Shown one piece after another: positions 6,238 through 8,570 of a DNA stretch of 8,570 bases. The DNA lies in NCBI GenBank assembly GCA_002402125.1, contig NVVG01000199.1, forward strand, positions 1 to 8,570, read 5' to 3'. The stretch comes from Moraxellaceae bacterium (GTDB lineage: Bacteria > Pseudomonadota > Gammaproteobacteria > Pseudomonadales > Ketobacteraceae). How positions within the stretch are numbered: position 1 is the stretch's first letter; each line of letters starts with the position of its first letter. Under the pieces are notes generated by a model. That model was not told where the DNA came from. It was given only the letters and a program-made list of their open reading frames with translations, and made no database searches. A program made the position numbers and the translations under genes.

Positions 6238-6573
6238 ATGGCATTACCACTATCACTTCCAGCGTATGTACTAAACGCCACAGCATCAGTAAACACAACA
6301 ATCGTATCCAATTACACCACTGCACTAGTAGAATTTAAAAATTCGCGTACTTTAATTTATAGCTTAACACTTGTTAAAACCGCTCCAATAGCTGAACTTC
6401 CTGCTAATTTAAAACTTGGAACGTTTACTCTTATTTCTGGGACACTAATCATGCAATTACCAAGTGCTATTCAAAACGGTACTATCACGTTGAAAGGTTC
6501 TTACACGGATACAAATGCCCCTGATCCAACAGAAATCAATGCAGTAGTGGCAACTTGGTCTATAAATCAATAA
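6238..6573 (+). CDS. Orphan small beta-rich protein, no signal peptide
   Basis: This 111-residue protein is rich in Thr, Ser, Ala, Asn and Leu and contains no cysteine. The start MALPLSLPAYVLNATASVNTT has no basic n-region or hydrophobic core, so export by Sec is unlikely. Alternating polar and hydrophobic residues (TTIVSNYTTALVEF, RTLIYSLTLVK, GTFTLISGTLIMQL, NGTITLKGSYT) predict six or more beta strands, ending in VVATWSINQ. I recognise no family. It could be a structural or self-assembling beta protein, but that is a guess from composition. The start is supported by an A-rich leader (AAACTAAAAATG) typical of well-translated Bacteroidota genes. It has a long upstream region and a convergent comM remnant downstream, so it is probably transcribed alone. 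Confidence 0.75.
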   Translation: MALPLSLPAYVLNATASVNTTIVSNYTTALVEFKNSRTLIYSLTLVKTAPIAELPANLKLGTFTLISGTLIMQLPSAIQNGTITLKGSYTDTNAPDPTEINAVVATWSINQ

Positions 6574-6681
6574 GCAATTTGATTCACTTTTGGTTCTCGA
6601 TAATGCTCGTTGAAATATTCGGTTTCGATTTTTGTATTTCCGTTCTTACAGTCCTTCAATAAACAATTTCACCCCGCCCTC

Positions 6682-6695
6682 CTGATAGCTATCAG
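6682..6695. terminator. Perfect 14-bp palindrome near the comM 3' end
   Basis: CTGATAGCTATCAG is perfectly self-complementary and is followed on the plus strand by AATTT. Palindromes with a GATAGCTATC core are frequent between genes in Cytophagales genomes, as I recall. It sits between two convergent reading directions (the 6238 gene and the comM remnant), where a bidirectional terminator would be expected. The T-tract is weak. Confidence 0.4.
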
Positions 6696-6699
6696 AATT

Positions 6700-6741
6700 T
6701 CACGATCCAAACCTACCCCGCTCAATTCTCACGATCCAAAC
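6700..6741. repeat. 29-bp-spaced direct repeat at the comM 3' end
   Basis: TCACGATCCAAAC occurs at 6700-6712 and again at 6729-6741, with similar flanks (AATT before each). The second copy encodes SLDRE near the end of the comM reading frame; the first lies at and beyond the original stop codon at 6713-6715. It looks like a short duplication of the gene's 3' end. Confidence 0.6.
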
Positions 6742-7201
6742 TCCGATACTGTATCGCCTCAGCGATATGATCGCTTGAACATCAGCCATCTTCTCTAAAT
6801 CCGCTATCGTCCTGGCCACTTTCAATATCCGATCATAAGTCCGAGCTGAAAACCCCAAACTATTCATTGCTTTTTTTAGCAACTCAGCGCTTCTTCGGTC
6901 CAACTTGCAAAACTTTCTTATATCTCGACTCGACATCTCAGAATTGGAATGTGGTACCGACAAGTCACTTGTTACATCCCTTGCTTCTTCAAGACGTTTT
7001 ACCTGAATCTTACGAGCGGCCACTACCCTATTTCGAATCTCGACACTTCCTTCTTGAGGCATTTCACTTGATAGGTCGTCGTAGTCCACTGGAGTAACTT
7101 CTACATGGAGGTCGATGCGATCTAATAATGGCCCTGAAACTTTGTTTAAGTAGCACTGAACAACTTGAGAATCACAACTACATTCTCTATCCGGGTAATT
7201 A
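6713..7201 (-). pseudogene. comM: Truncated, frameshifted comM/yifB (Mg-chelatase-like AAA ATPase)
   Basis: Reading the minus strand from about 7201 gives NYPDRECSC, then the strongly conserved YLNKVSGPLLDRIDLHVEV motif of YifB/ComM proteins. The family's C-terminal Mg-chelatase helical part follows (SSRDIRKFC, LLKKAMNSLGFSARTYDRI, KVARTIADL). About 160 of the usual 510 or so residues remain; the Walker A and B part is missing. The frame breaks near 6769, where one lost base turns the expected AIHIAEAIQYRSLDREN into an unrelated tail. In the restored frame a TGA at 6722-6724 replaces the expected Trp before a final A-G-stop at 6713. Intact ComM is a hexameric helicase that helps branch migration during natural transformation. 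This copy cannot make that enzyme. An ATG at 7089 could only give a 129-residue fragment. Confidence 0.88.
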
Positions 7202-7312
7202 CTTCGAATCGTTCAATTGTGTGTTAACAAATCTATTATTAACTTCGAGAAAACAACCTCAGTACCCATCCGCACAGTACGTAGCTGCAACCATTATAAT
7301 CCATAGAGTACA
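7202..7312. other. Junction between comM remnant and aminotransferase unit
   Basis: ComM similarity stops near 7201, with an in-frame stop just upstream on the minus strand. GTAGCTGCAA at 7281-7290 matches the shared closing pattern of the attC-like elements if one T is missing (GTTAGCTGCAA), and the aminotransferase starts 22 bases later, as in other units. No paired left arm is recognisable. It reads as a decayed unit boundary. Confidence 0.4.
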
Positions 7313-8434
7313 ATGAATAAATGGAATGAAACCAGAAAAGACTTTCCTATTTTTGAAAAACAAATATATCTTCAAACTCAAGGAGGAGGGCCAATATCTT
7401 ATTCGCTGATAGAGGAAACCAAAAGGCGGCTCACAGAACAAAGTCTTCATGGCAGTGAAATATACGCAGAATGGGATATTGAAGTGGAAAAGATTAGGGA
7501 GCACTTTTCGAAACTTATAAACGGTAAGAGTTCTAATTTCTCCTTTGTACCAAGTACTTCATTTGCCATGAATACACTGGCTTACAGCTTGAATAATGAC
7601 TGCCGAGTTCTTACATTCAAAGATGATTTCCCCAATAGCTCGCTACCATGGCTTAACAAAGGATACAAGGTAGACTTTGTCGAATCTGACATAAATGGAG
7701 AAATTTACTTTGAAGATATTCTAAACGCAATTCATAGTGATACTAAAATCATTATAACCAGTCATGTTATGTACAGAACTGGATTTCGTCAGAATCTAAA
7801 ACAAATTGGTGAATTATGTCGAGAAAAAGATATTCTTTTCATTGTAGACGCCACTCAATCTTTCGGGGTATTTGAAATTGATGTCAAAGATTTACATATT
7901 GATGCTATGACTTTTCACGCCTATAAATGGATGAACTCTGGAACAGGTATCGGCGGAATGTATCTAAGCGATAATATTACCAAAGGATATAAAAAGCCAT
8001 TCTTAGGATTTACGAGTGTTGATTATCTTTCCAAACCTCATGATACATCTAACTATAAAGTAATAAATGAGGCCTCAGCTTATGAGTTGGGAAAAACACC
8101 CTATTTGAATATTTTGATTTTAGGTTTTATGGCAAAACAAATAGAATCGTTAAGTATCAATGATATTCAAAAAAGAGTACTTAACCTGGTTGAATATTGT
8201 TTGGAGAAATGCGAAGAAAACAACATCAAAATCATATCAAATTTTAAACGGGAAAATCTTTCTGGAATTGTAAATATCAAAGCCTATGGCATCAGTAAGA
8301 GCAACTTAAAAGGTGAATCGATTATTGCAAGATCTGATAGTGATATTATAACTTTAGGTATTCATTACTATAACAACGAAGAAGATATTGATAAGTTGAT
8401 TAAAGTAATAACTAAGAAAAAAAACGAATTATAA
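7313..8434 (+). CDS. PLP-dependent class V aminotransferase-family enzyme
   Basis: The 373-residue product is a complete fold-type I PLP enzyme of the class V aminotransferase / cysteine desulfurase superfamily. An N-terminal YLQTQGGGP loop is followed by the phosphate-binding PSTSFAMN region (80-87). SHVMYRTGFR (150-159) is next, then VDATQSFG (178-185) with D179 for the pyridine nitrogen and Q182. The FHAYKWMNSGTGIG motif (201-214) has H202 and Schiff-base K205. The end, LGIHYYNNEEDIDKLI, matches the usual SPHFYNTEEEIDRL pattern. The cysteine desulfurase Cys loop is absent, so epimerase, lyase or transaminase activity is more likely; the substrate is unknown. It is probably cytoplasmic. The gene starts 22 bases after a decayed boundary, and its stop lies within the left box of the following attC-like element. 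Confidence 0.9.
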   Translation: MNKWNETRKDFPIFEKQIYLQTQGGGPISYSLIEETKRRLTEQSLHGSEIYAEWDIEVEKIREHFSKLINGKSSNFSFVPSTSFAMNTLAYSLNNDCRVLTFKDDFPNSSLPWLNKGYKVDFVESDINGEIYFEDILNAIHSDTKIIITSHVMYRTGFRQNLKQIGELCREKDILFIVDATQSFGVFEIDVKDLHIDAMTFHAYKWMNSGTGIGGMYLSDNITKGYKKPFLGFTSVDYLSKPHDTSNYKVINEASAYELGKTPYLNILILGFMAKQIESLSINDIQKRVLNLVEYCLEKCEENNIKIISNFKRENLSGIVNIKAYGISKSNLKGESIIARSDSDIITLGIHYYNNEEDIDKLIKVITKKKNEL

Positions 8435-8503
8435 CAAAACCTAAATTGCATTAACACTTCGACATGCTCAGTGTAAAAACGCAGTTTAGCTAAACCGTTG
8501 GCA
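8429..8503 (+). repeat. attC-like element F with nested TTCGACATGCTCAG hairpin
   Basis: The left box TTATAAC (8429-8435) contains the aminotransferase stop codon. The right box is GTTGGCA (8497-8503). The inner arms CTAAATTGC (8441-8449) and GCAGTTTAG (8481-8489) pair with one G-T wobble, with an asymmetric spacer on the right. Within the loop, ACACT (8454-8458) and AGTGT (8470-8474) form a hairpin around TTCGACATGCTC, close to the CTTCGACAAGCTCAG motif that I recall as a widespread intergenic repeat. The right arm also contains a perfect 12-bp palindrome, GTTTAGCTAAAC (8484-8495), so two alternative folds are possible. Confidence 0.6.
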
Positions 8504-8570
8504 AATACTTCAACTGCTTTAGAAAAAAGAAAACCCCAAGGGCCATCAAATGTATTTTCAAGCTTTAAAG
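8504..8570 (+). other. Start of the next unit, cut by the window edge
   Basis: These 67 bases follow the closing GTT box of element F. An ATG at 8550 opens a frame that runs to the window end (MYFQALK so far). It is far too short to judge as a gene. Confidence 0.25.

Noticed and set aside
6610..6798. 62-residue plus-strand open frame
   Set aside because: It has no family resemblance and overlaps the palindrome, the direct repeat and the comM end.
6713..7201. AbaR-type island insertion into comM as known in Acinetobacter
   Set aside because: No transposition genes or target-site duplication of that type are visible, the 5' half of comM is absent, and the break lies next to a cassette-like boundary.
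6867..7316. Plus-strand open frames (76 and 62 residues) across the comM remnant
   Set aside because: They are antisense to the recognisable comM coding sequence. The second also covers its conserved SGPLLDRIDL segment and the junction.
7259..7504. 81-residue minus-strand open frame
   Set aside because: It is antisense to the N-terminal part of the aminotransferase, which has all its family motifs on the plus strand.
1..8570. CRISPR array
   Set aside because: The repeated elements differ in sequence and length, are separated by whole genes rather than short spacers, and have no adjacent cas genes.

Overview
The window looks like low-GC Bacteroidota DNA (Cytophagales or Flavobacteriales type). 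The support is a C-terminal type IX secretion (T9SS) sorting domain, a DUF6624-like protein, Bacteroidota-style lipoproteins and signal peptides, A-rich leaders without Shine-Dalgarno sites, and a YifB/ComM-type Mg-chelatase remnant whose sequence fits that phylum. No ribosomal, tRNA or phage genes are visible.

Bases 1-5190 read as an array of single-gene units, all on the plus strand. Each gene is followed by a 50-190 nt imperfect inverted repeat that opens with TAAC and closes with GTTR. The next gene starts shortly after each closing GTT box. This is the architecture of integron gene cassettes with attC recombination sites. Unit boundaries, placed at the GTT boxes, are near 15, 1061, 1889, 2747, 3385, 5181 and 8497. 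In order the units carry a lipoprotein, a small secreted protein with a possible BamE-like layout, a secreted DUF6624-like protein, a secreted orphan, a large delta-60-repeat propeller protein with a T9SS tail, and a lipocalin-like lipoprotein. No integrase lies in the window, so the integron reading is an inference from the sites and layout.

Bases 5695-7312 interrupt the pattern. They hold a long non-coding stretch (with only a left-half site), an orphan 111-residue cytoplasmic-looking beta-rich protein, and on the minus strand the 3' end of a comM/yifB gene. That remnant is cut at its 5' side near 7201, shifted by one base near 6769, and carries a premature stop at 6722-6724. A decayed boundary box lies near 7281-7290. 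It is followed immediately by a class V aminotransferase (7313-8434), whose stop codon lies inside the left arm of another attC-like element ending at 8503. The last 67 bases begin a further unit.

Functionally the array is mostly cargo for the cell envelope or the outside of the cell: five of the six genes in the first block have no assignable biochemical role. The aminotransferase is the only recognisable metabolic enzyme. The genes do not form an evident pathway; what unites them is the repeat element behind them.
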